This document shows positions 1 through 8,845 of a DNA stretch of 64,000 bases, piece after piece. The notes beneath the pieces were generated by a model. That model made no database searches. It was not told the DNA's origin and saw only the letters and a program-made list of their open reading frames with translations. Position 1 is the stretch's first letter, and each line of letters opens with the position of its first letter. Both the position numbers and the translations under genes were made by a program. Source of the stretch: an uncultured Prevotellaceae bacterium (lineage in GTDB: Bacteria; Bacteroidota; Bacteroidia; Bacteroidales; Bacteroidaceae); the NCBI GenBank assembly GCA_900318685.1, contig ONLL01000004.1, positions 207,651 to 271,650 of the forward strand, in the 5' to 3' direction.

Positions 1-203
<203 letters not shown>

Positions 204-213
204 TTATTGCGTG

Positions 214-221
214 CAAAGGTA
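214..221 (-). promoter_or_regulatory. -7 element of the guaB promoter (TACCTTTG)
   Basis: Read on the minus strand, TACCTTTG followed by CACGC matches the Bacteroidota -7 consensus TAnnTTTG. It sits 26 bp upstream of the guaB ATG. No clear TTTG -33 box is seen at the usual 20-bp spacing, so the assignment rests on the -7 element and position. Confidence 0.55.
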
Positions 222-230
222 CAAATAATA

Positions 231-349
231 ATTGAGGTTTGAGATTTGAGATTTGAGATTTATACGCAGTCTTGTTATTTTTTAACACAAGCTATGCCTT
301 TTTAAGCAATCTAATGCCCTAAATCTCATTCCTCAAATCTCAAACCCAA
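231..349. repeat. Inverted GAGATTT-type microrepeat between recQ and guaB
   Basis: A short tandem of the 7-mer GAGATTT (with TTGAGGTTT ahead of it) at 231-261 is mirrored by an inverted, slightly diverged copy at 319-349. The two arms of about 30 nt match imperfectly and enclose about 57 AT-rich bases. The arms could pair as an RNA hairpin at the 3' end of recQ. No U-run follows, so a terminator role is only possible. Confidence 0.6.
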
Positions 350-357
350 TTATCTTA

Positions 358-2544
358 TCAGTTTGCCATATCCGAGATGAACTTGATACGAACCAAACGG
401 ATTTCATCCTCTGAGATGTCACTGCCGAACTCATCGTAGGCAGCCTGCAGGTCATCGGTTTCCTGATCTGCAAAGAAGTCACAGATGTCACGTATGTCCT
501 CTGGGTCCATAATCTCATTGAGGAAGTAGTCGATGTTAATCTTATTACCACTATAAAGGACGATACCCTCAAGCTCGTCGAGCATCTCGTCGAAGTCTAT
601 GCCCAATGCGTTGGCAATGTCATCGAGAGCAATACGGCGGTCGATATTCTGAAGAATCTTCAGCTTGCGCATCGAGTCCTTGGCTTTAGTGCGTACGCGC
701 AGGTCCGTCTGCCGTTCAATATCATTCTCTTCGCAATAACGCTTAATAAGCTCAACAAACTCCTTTGCATAGGGCTGACGCGTTTTCCCATCGCCCACAC
801 CCTGGATGTTCTTCAGTTCCTCGAGTGTGACTGGGTAGTAGGTGGCCATCTGCTCAATCGACACGTCTTGGAAGATGACATATCCTGGGCGCTCCAGCTT
901 CCGCGACCACTTCTTCCGCAAATCATGAAGCATGGCCGACAGTGTAGGATCCAGAGCGCTAGTACCTCCTTCGTTGTTAATGGCATCTTCATCTTCACTA
1001 AACTCGTGGTCCTCAACCACCTTGAATGATCGTGGATTCTTCAGGAACTTCTTTCCAGCACTTGTCACCTTCAGCAAGCCATAGTTCTCCACCTCTTTCT
1101 TCAGGTAGCCCATAATCAGTGCCTGACGGATGACAGGGCTCCAGATCTTTGGATTCTCATCCTCTCCCGAACCGAACTCATCCAGTTCATCGTGTTTATG
1201 AGCAATGATTTCATCAGTATCACGTCCTGTGATAAAATCAATGACATAGTCACTGCGGAAGTTCTCCTTGATAGCAAGAATAGCATTGATGGCAATAACC
1301 AGCTGGTCGCGCGCTTCAATCTTTTCTCCAGGATGCAAGCAGTTGTCGCAGTTATGACAATTATCTTCTTTGTACTCCTCACCAAAGTAGTGGAGCAACA
1401 TCTTTCTGCGACACACAGAAGTCTCAGCATAGGCTGCCGTCTCCTGAAGCAACTGTCGGCCGATATCCTGCTCAGCTACGGGTTTGCCCTCCATGAACTT
1501 ATCCAGTTTCTGGAGGTCCTTATAACTATAGAAGGCGATGCAGAGGCCTTCTCCTCCGTCACGCCCAGCACGCCCTGTCTCCTGATAATAGCCTTCCAGC
1601 GACTTGGGGATGTCATAATGAATGACAAATCTCACATCAGGCTTGTCGATGCCCATGCCGAAAGCGATGGTTGCCACAATCACATCTATTTTCTCCATGA
1701 GGAAGTCGTCCTGTGTCTGGGTGCGCGTGGCAGTATCCAAGCCTGCATGATAGCACTGTGCCTTGATATCATTGGCTCGTAACACCTCCGCCAGGTCTTC
1801 CACCTTTTTGCGTGAAAGGCAATAGATAATGCCGCTCTTGCCTGGATGCTGTTTGATGAATCGTACGATATCCTTATCTATCTCCTTCGTCTTCTGACGC
1901 ACCTCATAATAGAGATTCGGACGATTAAATGACGATTTGAACTCCTTTGCATCGATGATGCCCAGGTTCTTCTTGATGTCAGTACGCACCTTATCTGTTG
2001 CCGTAGCAGTAAGAGCTATCACGGGAGCCTTTCCTATCTCATTGATAATTGGCCTGATACGACGATACTCCGGACGGAAATCATGCCCCCATTCTGATAT
2101 GCAATGTGCCTCATCGACAGCATAGAATGAAACTTTCACTGACCTAAGGAACTCCACATTGTCCTCCTTAGTCAGTGACTCCGGAGCCACATAGAGCAGT
2201 TTGGTGCGCCCTTCGCGGATATCGGACTTCACTTGGTCAATAGCCGTCTTGTTCAGCGAGGAATTGAGAAAGTGTGCAGTCCCCTCCTCCTCACTCAGGT
2301 TGGCGATGAAGTCCACCTGGTTCTTCATTAAAGCGATGAGAGGTGAGATGACGATTGCCACACCGTCCATCAACAGCGACGGCAACTGATAACACAATGA
2401 CTTGCCGCCACCTGTTGGCATCAACACAAAAGTATCATTACCATCAAGCACATTTCGGATGATGGCTTCTTGGTCGCCCTTAAATGTATCGAAACCAAAA
2501 TAGCGTTTCAGGGCTTTTGTCAGATCTTTCTTGTCTGTCGTCAT
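358..2544 (-). CDS. recQ: ATP-dependent DNA helicase RecQ
   Basis: A 728-aa 3'-5' DNA helicase for recombination and fork repair. Seen in order: motif I with GGGKS at about residues 43-49, the DEAH box in YAVDEAHCISEWGH (144-147), motif III ALTATAT, motif V/VI with FGMGIDKP and QETGRAGRDG, a C4 zinc site (Cys378, 396, 399, 402), a winged-helix RQC region and an HRDC domain near 590-660. The last ~70 residues are an acidic tail. An in-frame ATG at 2580 would overlap clpX by 23 bp; I chose ATG 2544, 13 bp after the clpX stop, because the protein then begins MTTDKKDLTKALKRYFGF. It is the third gene of a clpP-clpX-recQ unit, presumably co-transcribed. Confidence 0.95.
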   Translation of the reverse strand: MTTDKKDLTKALKRYFGFDTFKGDQEAIIRNVLDGNDTFVLMPTGGGKSLCYQLPSLLMDGVAIVISPLIALMKNQVDFIANLSEEEGTAHFLNSSLNKTAIDQVKSDIREGRTKLLYVAPESLTKEDNVEFLRSVKVSFYAVDEAHCISEWGHDFRPEYRRIRPIINEIGKAPVIALTATATDKVRTDIKKNLGIIDAKEFKSSFNRPNLYYEVRQKTKEIDKDIVRFIKQHPGKSGIIYCLSRKKVEDLAEVLRANDIKAQCYHAGLDTATRTQTQDDFLMEKIDVIVATIAFGMGIDKPDVRFVIHYDIPKSLEGYYQETGRAGRDGGEGLCIAFYSYKDLQKLDKFMEGKPVAEQDIGRQLLQETAAYAETSVCRRKMLLHYFGEEYKEDNCHNCDNCLHPGEKIEARDQLVIAINAILAIKENFRSDYVIDFITGRDTDEIIAHKHDELDEFGSGEDENPKIWSPVIRQALIMGYLKKEVENYGLLKVTSAGKKFLKNPRSFKVVEDHEFSEDEDAINNEGGTSALDPTLSAMLHDLRKKWSRKLERPGYVIFQDVSIEQMATYYPVTLEELKNIQGVGDGKTRQPYAKEFVELIKRYCEENDIERQTDLRVRTKAKDSMRKLKILQNIDRRIALDDIANALGIDFDEMLDELEGIVLYSGNKINIDYFLNEIMDPEDIRDICDFFADQETDDLQAAYDEFGSDISEDEIRLVRIKFISDMAN

Positions 2545-2557
2545 AGGCTTGCCATTA

Positions 2558-3778
2558 TTACTTGAGATATGCCTTGTCAAGTTGACTGTTCACATACTCA
2601 GCAGTTACTTCAAATTTCTTTACTCTCTTCGATGGCACTTCAAACATAGCATCCATCATTACGCTCTCGACAATAGAGCGCAAACCACGGGCACCAAGCT
2701 TAAACTCCACCGCCTTGTCTACAATCGTCTCCAGCGCGTCATCCGTGAATGTCAGTTCAATACCATCCATAGCAAACAGCTTGGTATACTGCTTCACAAT
2801 GGAGTTCTTCGGCTCAATCAAGATGCGACGGAGGGCATCACGATCCAGGGGATTCAGATAAGTCAGGATCGGCAGACGACCGATAATCTCAGGAATCAAT
2901 CCAAAAGACTTCAAGTCTTGCGGCTGAACATACCTCATCAAATCGTCCTTGTCAATTTTACGAACATTCTGCACAGAGTTGTAACCCACAGTATGGGTAT
3001 TCAGTCGCTGGGCAATCTTACGCTCGATGCCGTCAAAGGCACCTCCGCAGATAAACAGGATATTACGTGTGTCCACGTGGATATACTCCTGTTCGGGATG
3101 TTTTCTGCCTCCCTGTGGAGGAACATTCACGATGGTGCCCTCCAGCAGTTTCAGCAGTCCCTGCTGCACACCTTCGCCACTGACATCACGTGTGATGGAA
3201 GGATTATCAGACTTGCGGGCAATCTTGTCAATCTCATCGATGAACACGATGCCCCTCTCAGCTGTCTCCACATTGAAGTCAGCCACCTGCAGTAGTCGTG
3301 ACAAGATACTCTCCACATCCTCACCCACATAACCTGCCTCCGTGAATACAGTGGCATCGACAATAGTGAAGGGCACATCAAGCTGCTTGGCAATTGTACG
3401 GGCCAAAAGGGTCTTGCCTGTGCCGGTAGGTCCGACGAGAATGATGTTCGATTTCTCTATCTCTACTCCGTCTTTATCATCCTTCGGTTGCTGCAGACGC
3501 TTATAGTGGTTATACACAGCGACCGAAAGGAAACGCTTTGCCTCATCCTGACCTATTACATACTGGTCCAGATGCTCTTTGATCTCCTTGGGCTTAGGCA
3601 CCCTCTTCAGGCTGAACTTGGCATTGCTGTCTCTCCCAGATGCCTTGTCATAGCCCTGCTCTTTCACTATCTGATAGGCCTGCTGGGCACAATCCTCACA
3701 GATGTACCCGTTGATTCCCGTGATGAGCAATTTCACTTCACGGTCACTACGCCCACAGAAGCTACACTGTTTCTTCAT
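2558..3778 (-). CDS. clpX: ATP-dependent Clp protease ATP-binding subunit ClpX
   Basis: A 406-aa AAA+ unfoldase that recognises tagged substrates and feeds them to ClpP. The N-terminal zinc-binding domain has Cys5, Cys8, Cys27 and Cys30. Walker A GPTGTGKT lies at 116-123, the pore loop GYVGED near 149-154, Walker B VFIDEID near 178-184 and sensor 2 GARGLRSI near the C-terminus. Length and order are normal for the family. Its ATG overlaps the clpP stop by 4 bp (ATGA), which implies translational coupling. An Asp-Glu-Ala-Lys-Arg stretch and IGQDEA box precede the ATPase core as usual. Confidence 0.97.
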   Translation of the reverse strand: MKKQCSFCGRSDREVKLLITGINGYICEDCAQQAYQIVKEQGYDKASGRDSNAKFSLKRVPKPKEIKEHLDQYVIGQDEAKRFLSVAVYNHYKRLQQPKDDKDGVEIEKSNIILVGPTGTGKTLLARTIAKQLDVPFTIVDATVFTEAGYVGEDVESILSRLLQVADFNVETAERGIVFIDEIDKIARKSDNPSITRDVSGEGVQQGLLKLLEGTIVNVPPQGGRKHPEQEYIHVDTRNILFICGGAFDGIERKIAQRLNTHTVGYNSVQNVRKIDKDDLMRYVQPQDLKSFGLIPEIIGRLPILTYLNPLDRDALRRILIEPKNSIVKQYTKLFAMDGIELTFTDDALETIVDKAVEFKLGARGLRSIVESVMMDAMFEVPSKRVKKFEVTAEYVNSQLDKAYLK

Positions 3779-4437
3779 TTCTTCTTCAACACCTGGTCAA
3801 TCATTCCATACTCGCGAGCCTCTTCCGCCGTCATCCAGTAATTACGGTCACTGTCGGCCCATACCTTGTCATAGTCAGTATGTGAGTGTTCAGCAATGAT
3901 AGTATACAACTCTTTCTTCAACTTCTGTATCTCACGCGCCTCAATCTCAATGTCAGATGCCTGACCCTGAACACCACCCAGAGGCTGGTGAATCATCACG
4001 CGGCTATGCGTCAGAGCCGAGCGTTTGCCCTCCTGACCAGCCACCAGCAATACTGCTGCCATCGAAGCTGCCATACCCGTGCAGATAGTGGCCACATCAG
4101 AGGTAATAAACTGCATGGTGTCGTAGATGCCCAGTCCGGCATGTACGCTGCCACCAGGAGAGTTGATATAAATAGAGATGTCCTTGCCCGGGTCCACAGA
4201 GTCCAGGTAGAGCAGCTGAGCCTGAAGCGTGTTGGCTGTATAGTCGTCAATCTGTGTGCCAAGGAAGATGATGCGGTCCATCATCAGGCGGCTGAAGACA
4301 TCCATCTGCGTCACGTTCAACTGACGCTCCTCCAGGATGTAGGGGTTGAGATACTGGGCCTGAGCCTTCATCACATCGTCGAGCACCTGGCCATTCATAC
4401 TCAGGTGCTGAGTTGCATATTTTCTGAAATCATTCAT
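3775..4437 (-). CDS. clpP: ATP-dependent Clp protease proteolytic subunit ClpP (Asn in the triad)
   Basis: A 220-aa serine peptidase that forms the degradation chamber with ClpX. The start at 4437 gives [14 protein letters not shown]; an upstream ATG at 4503 would add an implausible hydrophobic stretch. The nucleophile is Ser115 in [10 protein letters not shown] and the base His140 in MIHQPLGG, 25 residues apart as in E. coli. The third triad position, 49 residues after the His, is Asn189 (codon AAT, in DSDRNYW) where most ClpPs have Asp. Asn at this place is known in Listeria ClpP1. A possible TAATTTTG promoter element lies at 4471-4478 on the minus strand. The gene order clpP-clpX-recQ is intact but tig is separated by an HU-like gene. 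Confidence 0.96.
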   Translation of the reverse strand: MNDFRKYATQHLSMNGQVLDDVMKAQAQYLNPYILEERQLNVTQMDVFSRLMMDRIIFLGTQIDDYTANTLQAQLLYLDSVDPGKDISIYINSPGGSVHAGLGIYDTMQFITSDVATICTGMAASMAAVLLVAGQEGKRSALTHSRVMIHQPLGGVQGQASDIEIEAREIQKLKKELYTIIAEHSHTDYDKVWADSDRNYWMTAEEAREYGMIDQVLKKK

Positions 4438-4543
4438 AGTCCTTATTTCTTGATTTTTCACTTGGAGATACAAAATTAGGGAAAAAAATCGAAAGACATG
4501 CATTTTTTAAGTTTTTTTTCGAGTTTTTTTTTCGTCAAAACAC

Positions 4544-4574
4544 TTGCCGATGAGAGAAAAGTTTCGTACCTTTG
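4544..4574 (+). promoter_or_regulatory. Promoter of the HU-like gene
   Basis: TTG at 4544-4546, a 20-bp spacer and TACCTTTG at 4567-4574 match the Bacteroidota sigma-factor consensus. The ATG is 39 bp downstream. Confidence 0.75.
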
Positions 4575-4613
4575 AGCCGAAATTGCATAATTGCACAATC
4601 ATCCGACCGAATT

Positions 4614-5246
4614 ATGAGAAGAAACAAAGCCAGAATACCATTCGTGCTGCAGCCAGGGCCAGCAAAGGGTCCTGACGGCAAGCCGCTGCTTTACGCCCAG
4701 CTGGATCCCACCAGAAAGCTGACCCTCAACGAATTGGAACTCGACATCCGAGGGTATGCCAACTACTCGATGGGCGAGTTCAAGCGCCTGTTTGAGGTGT
4801 TCGCTCAGTTGGCTGGGAAGTACATCGCAGAAGGCTATCGCATCGTGACGCCCCTCGGCTCATTTGCCCCCAAGCTGAAGATGACGCTCCCGGCAACCGA
4901 TCCGGCTCTCGTGCGTAACGCCTCTGCATCCTTGGCAGGTGTGGAGTTCATACCGTCGGGGACGCTCAATAACATTATCAAAGAGCACTTCGCAGGGTGC
5001 GAGAAGCTGAATACGCGGGTGGGGAATGGCCAGATGTATGACCCCAAGGCTATGGACAAAGCCTTGAAGAATGCTTTGAAAACCACCGGTCACATGACCA
5101 TCAAGGCCTTCTGTTATCATAGCGGCCTAAAGCGCGACTCGGCCAAGCGCTTTCTCGACGGGCTGTGCGGGGGGCAGGAGCCCAGGCTCATCCGCCAAAA
5201 GATTGGCGGCACGTTCGTCTACTCTCCCTCCAAAAGAATCGACTGA
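4614..5246 (+). CDS. HU-family-like DNA-binding protein (Bacteroidales type)
   Basis: A 210-aa protein beginning MRRNKARIPFVLQPGPAKGP. Its first ~125 residues follow the Bacteroidales HU-like fold: a paired-helix region (DPTRKLTLNELELDIRGY, GEFKRLFEVFAQLAGKYIAEG) and a strand RIVTPLGSFAPKL. The C-terminal ~70 residues (MDKALKNALKTTGHMTIKAF, SGLKRDSAKRFLDGL) look like a helix-turn-helix. Nucleoid or local DNA-architecture function is inferred. The start at 4614 is set by the promoter at 4544-4574; the reading frame is open upstream but lies across the promoter. It reads towards tig and stands alone, interrupting the usual tig-clpP-clpX grouping. A 22-bp tandem repeat follows directly. Confidence 0.82.
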   Translation: MRRNKARIPFVLQPGPAKGPDGKPLLYAQLDPTRKLTLNELELDIRGYANYSMGEFKRLFEVFAQLAGKYIAEGYRIVTPLGSFAPKLKMTLPATDPALVRNASASLAGVEFIPSGTLNNIIKEHFAGCEKLNTRVGNGQMYDPKAMDKALKNALKTTGHMTIKAFCYHSGLKRDSAKRFLDGLCGGQEPRLIRQKIGGTFVYSPSKRID

Positions 5247-5262
5247 AAACAAGCAGTGGCTG

Positions 5263-5514
5263 TTACGAGCGAACGCTAGACAGCTTTCGGGCGGACGCCA
5301 AACGACTTTCGAGCGCCCGCCCGAAAGCCTTCGGACGAACGCTTGCAATCTGCAAACCCAGCTACTTCGGAACGCGAAGGCTGCTACTTCGGAACGCAAA
5401 GGCAGCTACTTTGGAACGCAAAGACTGCTACTTCGGAACGCAAAGGCCGCTACTTCGGAACGCAAAGGCTGCTACTTCGGAACGCAAAGGCTGCTACTTC
5501 GGTATACAAAGCAA
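5263..5514. repeat. 22-bp minisatellite (7 close units plus about 4 decayed ones)
   Basis: Seven units of 22 bp start at 5361, 5383, 5405, 5427, 5449, 5471 and 5493; each begins GCTACTTCGGAACGCAAAGG with few changes, and the last is degraded. Upstream, at 5263, 5286, 5308 and 5330, the same TTCGG(A/G)nCGnACGC core recurs every 22-23 bp in a much more diverged form. Because 22 is not divisible by 3 the array is not coding. It fills the gap between the convergent HU-like gene and tig and contains no spacers, so it is not a CRISPR. Confidence 0.9.
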
Positions 5515-5556
5515 CAACACATCCCCGTCGCGCTGCTGCGTGGCGGGGATGTGTTG
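5515..5556. terminator. Hairpin between convergent HU-like gene and tig
   Basis: A perfect 13-bp stem: CAACACATCCCCG at 5515-5527 pairs with CGGGGATGTGTTG at 5544-5556 around a 16-nt loop. It is followed on the plus strand by TCATTTTAA. It probably ends transcription from both sides. Confidence 0.7.
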
Positions 5557-5586
5557 TCATTTTAACGCTGTCGGCGCAGGGATGTC

Positions 5587-6945
5587 CTACTCCTGCATCA
5601 TTTTATTGAATTCGTCAAATGTTACCTCCTTGACATTGAGCTTCACGACCTGCTTCAAAGCCTGCATGAGCTTCACGTCGATGGCACGCTCTACGTATCC
5701 TTCAATATTCTCACGCTTCTTCAACTGCTCCTCAGCATAGTTCTCGAGCACGTCGTCGGGAACATTGTTCATACCATACTGGGCAAACTGCTGACGTACG
5801 GCACCCTTAGCCACCTGCTTCAGGTCGGCATCCTCCACTTTCACTTGGCAGGCATTCACCAGCTGCTCCTTGATGAGGTGCCACTTCAGTTCCTTGATGC
5901 TTCCCTCGAAGTTCTTCTCCACGAATTCAGCACCCTTATCCTTGTTGTTCTGCAGCATCACGCGCTTGAGGATAGCCTCGGGGAACTGCAGTTCGCCCAC
6001 TTTCTCCTCCATGTACTTACGCACATCCTGCAGGAACTTGAAGTCGCTGTTACCCACAAACTGGGGCTTGATCCCATCGGCAATCTTCTGACGGAATGAA
6101 GCTTCATCCGTAACGTTACCCTCGCCGAAGATACGATCGAAGAGATCCTGATCTACAGCATGGGGCTGGAAATGACGAATCTCAGTAATCTGGAAGCTGA
6201 AGTCACTCTCAAGATCCTTCACCTGGTCCTTGTCCACCTTCAGAAGTGCTGCTACCTCAGCATCATTGTCAGGATAAGCTTTCTTGGGGTTGAAAACGAT
6301 GATGTCGCCAGGCTTGGCACCCTCAAACTTCTTCTTCTCGTCCTCGCCCTTCACATAGCTAGGCATGACCATGCCACCTTCGACTTCCAGGCCACCCTCC
6401 AAAGTGTTACCTTCAGCATCCAGCTGGCGCAGGTCACCCTTCAGGGTATCATTGCCACTCCACTCCTGTACTTCCACGAACTCACCTGTCTGCGACTGGA
6501 ACATCTGCACCTGCTCATCGATAATCTTGTCATCGACCTTGATGTCATAGTAGTCAATCTTGTCCTTGTCTGTAAGCTCAGCAGTAAACTCAGGAGCTAC
6601 GGCGATGTCGAAGACAAACACGAAAGGTCCGTCACCCTGCAGATCCTGAGGCTGCTGACGCTCCTCATTAGGCAGCGGCTCACCCAGCATCTGGATATTA
6701 TTCTGACGTACATATTCGAAAAGCTTATCACTTAAGATACGGTTCACCTCGTCTACCTTTACTGCCATGCCATACTGGCGCTTGATCAGTCCCATAGGCA
6801 CCATCCCTGGACGGAATCCCGGCACCTGGGCCTTCTTACGATAATCCTTCAACTTCTTGTCTACCTGCTCTTGGTAGTCAGCCTGTTCAATAGTGATAGT
6901 CATCAGACCATTCACCTTGTCGGCGCATTCAAACTGGATGTTCAT
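5587..6945 (-). CDS. tig: Trigger factor
   Basis: A 452-aa ribosome-bound chaperone for nascent chains. The start at 6945 gives MNIQFECADKVNGLMTITIE; ATG 6996 would read through the promoter. The N-terminal domain carries the ribosome-docking signature GFRPGMVP at 43-50. A central PPIase-like region (about 150-240) is divergent and lacks an obvious FKBP signature, and the long helical C-terminal arms end in FDEFNKMMQE. A TAATTTTG element lies at 6994-7001. In most bacteria tig directly precedes clpP; here the HU-like gene and the minisatellite sit between them. Confidence 0.92.
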   Translation of the reverse strand: MNIQFECADKVNGLMTITIEQADYQEQVDKKLKDYRKKAQVPGFRPGMVPMGLIKRQYGMAVKVDEVNRILSDKLFEYVRQNNIQMLGEPLPNEERQQPQDLQGDGPFVFVFDIAVAPEFTAELTDKDKIDYYDIKVDDKIIDEQVQMFQSQTGEFVEVQEWSGNDTLKGDLRQLDAEGNTLEGGLEVEGGMVMPSYVKGEDEKKKFEGAKPGDIIVFNPKKAYPDNDAEVAALLKVDKDQVKDLESDFSFQITEIRHFQPHAVDQDLFDRIFGEGNVTDEASFRQKIADGIKPQFVGNSDFKFLQDVRKYMEEKVGELQFPEAILKRVMLQNNKDKGAEFVEKNFEGSIKELKWHLIKEQLVNACQVKVEDADLKQVAKGAVRQQFAQYGMNNVPDDVLENYAEEQLKKRENIEGYVERAIDVKLMQALKQVVKLNVKEVTFDEFNKMMQE

Positions 6946-7237
6946 TTCTCTCTTATACCTTATTAATATACTATTGTACTCGAATTTGGGGTGCAAAATT
7001 ACTCATAATTAGCGTAAAACCTGCACAATTACCATTTTTTAACATGGAAGTGCGCCTTCGATGTCGAGACGCACTCCCAAAATTTAGTGTTTCTTCAAAG
7101 TATATGAAGTAACGTTAGCATGGTTGGTTTTGCTTAGCAGTTGCAAAGATACTGCTTTTTTTCCTACCCACCAAATATTTGGAGGAATAATTGCAAAAAT
7201 GTCTACTCATCCATTAAAAAAGGTGACACATAGCGTA
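6946..7237. other. Intergenic region upstream of tig
   Basis: It holds the probable tig -7 element (minus strand TAATTTTG, 6994-7001, without a clear -33 box). It also holds a weak inverted repeat GGAAGTGCG/CGCACTCCC around 7045-7078, which could fold in the 3' end of the cvfB transcript. The rest is AT-rich with no open frame that looks real. Confidence 0.4.
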
Positions 7238-8134
7238 TCAGTCAGACGATACCAGGCGGATTCCATCATCATCAACGATTATGAGCCGACGGCGATAGAG
7301 ATCACCAACAGCACGCTTGAACGTTTTCTTTGACACCTGGAAGCGATCAGCAATCAGTTCAGCGGGAGAGTGGTCACCAAGGCTACAGTGCCCGTCGTTC
7401 TCGTACAAAAAGCGCAATAGTACCTCAGCAAAGTCCAGTGTCTGCTGTCGTCCCATAGGTTGAAGCGTAACATCTATCTTGCCGTCTTGGCGTACATGGT
7501 CAATATATGCAGTCAGACGGTCACCGGTGTGCAGCGGCTGGAAGATTTGGTTGTCATAAAGCTGGCCTTGATAACGATTATCGATGATAACCTTGAAACC
7601 CAAATCTGTCTTTTGCCATACGAGGCAGTCGCAGGCATCACCGTGCCGCAAGAGTGGTGACGCCGTTTCCTCTGGCGATGATTGCCGTTCCGATGGCATC
7701 TCACCATATAGTGCTGGGAGCGAGAGGTACTTTTCCACCTTTGCAGTGGCCATGAGACGGTGAGACTCATCATCCTCCATCACATACACGATGTAGCCTT
7801 TACCACGCTGCATACGTTGTTTCTGTTCACGGAATGGGCAGAAAAGATCTTTCTGCAATCCCCAATGGAGGAAAGCTCCATACTGATTGGTCCATGCCAC
7901 CTGCAGAAAAGCGAATTCACCCACCTTCGCCAGCGGACGCTCAGTGGTGGCAGTCAACCTTTCTTCCTGATCAAGGTACACAAACACTTCAATCTGTTCG
8001 CCAACGTGCATGGCAGGGGTGACAAAACGCTGCGGCAAAAGTATGTCACCGCTTTTCTCATCTCCGCTAAGAAAGAGTCCATGATCGGAACGGCGGAGGA
8101 TAGTGAGGGTGTTGTAGTCGCCAAGTATAATCAT
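7238..8134 (-). CDS. CvfB-like S1 RNA-binding protein
   Basis: A 298-aa protein with no signal peptide. The start [20 protein letters not shown] leads into three S1-like beta-barrel segments: about 1-60; 65-130 with [23 protein letters not shown] and KDLFCPF; and about 150-215 with [19 protein letters not shown]-terminal winged helix (about 230-298, [20 protein letters not shown]) follows. This is the layout of the CvfB/YitL family, RNA-binding proteins of uncertain cellular target. Its ATG overlaps the lolD stop by 4 bp, so it is translated from the lolD mRNA. Confidence 0.85.
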   Translation of the reverse strand: MIILGDYNTLTILRRSDHGLFLSGDEKSGDILLPQRFVTPAMHVGEQIEVFVYLDQEERLTATTERPLAKVGEFAFLQVAWTNQYGAFLHWGLQKDLFCPFREQKQRMQRGKGYIVYVMEDDESHRLMATAKVEKYLSLPALYGEMPSERQSSPEETASPLLRHGDACDCLVWQKTDLGFKVIIDNRYQGQLYDNQIFQPLHTGDRLTAYIDHVRQDGKIDVTLQPMGRQQTLDFAEVLLRFLYENDGHCSLGDHSPAELIADRFQVSKKTFKRAVGDLYRRRLIIVDDDGIRLVSSD

Positions 8135-8817
8135 ATCGTTGTGGTTTGAGATGCTTCTGAGGGCGCATTTTCCAGCACTCCATCGCGCATGTGAATGGTG
8201 CGGTCGGTAATCTGAGCAAGCTGCTCGTCATGCGTAACGATGACGAAGGTCTGTCCAAAGCGGTCACGGAGATCGAAGAACAACTGGTGCAGCTCCTGCT
8301 TGTTCTGCGTGTCGAGTGACCCCGATGGTTCATCGGCAAGGATTACGGCAGGACTGTTGACCAAAGCCCTTGCCACGGCAACCCGTTGCTTCTCTCCTCC
8401 AGAGAGTTCCGCAGGCTTATGATGGGCACGATCTTTGAGTCCCATAAACTGCAACAGTTCTTCAGCTCTGGCACTGGCTTTCGCCTTGGTCTCGCCTGCA
8501 ATGAATGCAGGAATCATGATATTCTCAATGGCGGTGAACTCTGGCAGCAACTGATGAAACTGGAACACGAATCCCAGATGGCGGTTGCGAAAGTCACTGA
8601 GGGCTTTTTGTGAGAGGGTGGTAATGTCGACTGAGTCGACACATACAGAACCGCTGTCTGGACGGTCAAGCGTACCGATAATCTGCAGGAGAGTGGTCTT
8701 GCCGGCTCCGCTAGGACCGACGATACTGACTATCTCGCCTTTAGCTATTTCCAAATTGATGCCTTTGAGCACCTGTAGCGAGCCGAAGCTTTTGGTAATG
8801 TCTTTTACTGAAATCAT
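8131..8817 (-). CDS. lolD: LolD-like ABC transporter ATP-binding protein
   Basis: A 228-aa ATPase of the LolD/MacB subfamily. Walker A GPSGAGKT lies at 34-41, the Q-loop in [12 protein letters not shown], the signature [15 protein letters not shown] near 137, Walker [10 protein letters not shown] and the switch His in IVTHDE. LolD powers lipoprotein release from the inner membrane together with LolC/E. No permease gene is adjacent, so the partner must be encoded elsewhere. I chose ATG 8817 ([12 protein letters not shown]); the open frame extends 20 codons upstream across the end of the antiporter gene. Confidence 0.88.
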   Translation of the reverse strand: MISVKDITKSFGSLQVLKGINLEIAKGEIVSIVGPSGAGKTTLLQIIGTLDRPDSGSVCVDSVDITTLSQKALSDFRNRHLGFVFQFHQLLPEFTAIENIMIPAFIAGETKAKASARAEELLQFMGLKDRAHHKPAELSGGEKQRVAVARALVNSPAVILADEPSGSLDTQNKQELHQLFFDLRDRFGQTFVIVTHDEQLAQITDRTIHMRDGVLENAPSEASQTTTI

Positions 8818-8845
8818 GAAAGGTTCAGATTTGAGTGATAATCTA

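Noticed and set aside
5361-5514. 22-bp repeats as a CRISPR array
   Set aside because: The units are directly contiguous without spacers and no cas genes are present.
5165-5740. Open frames with LLRNAKAATSERKG repeats
   Set aside because: They arise from the 22-bp minisatellite, which is open in all three forward frames; no start signals or conservation are expected.
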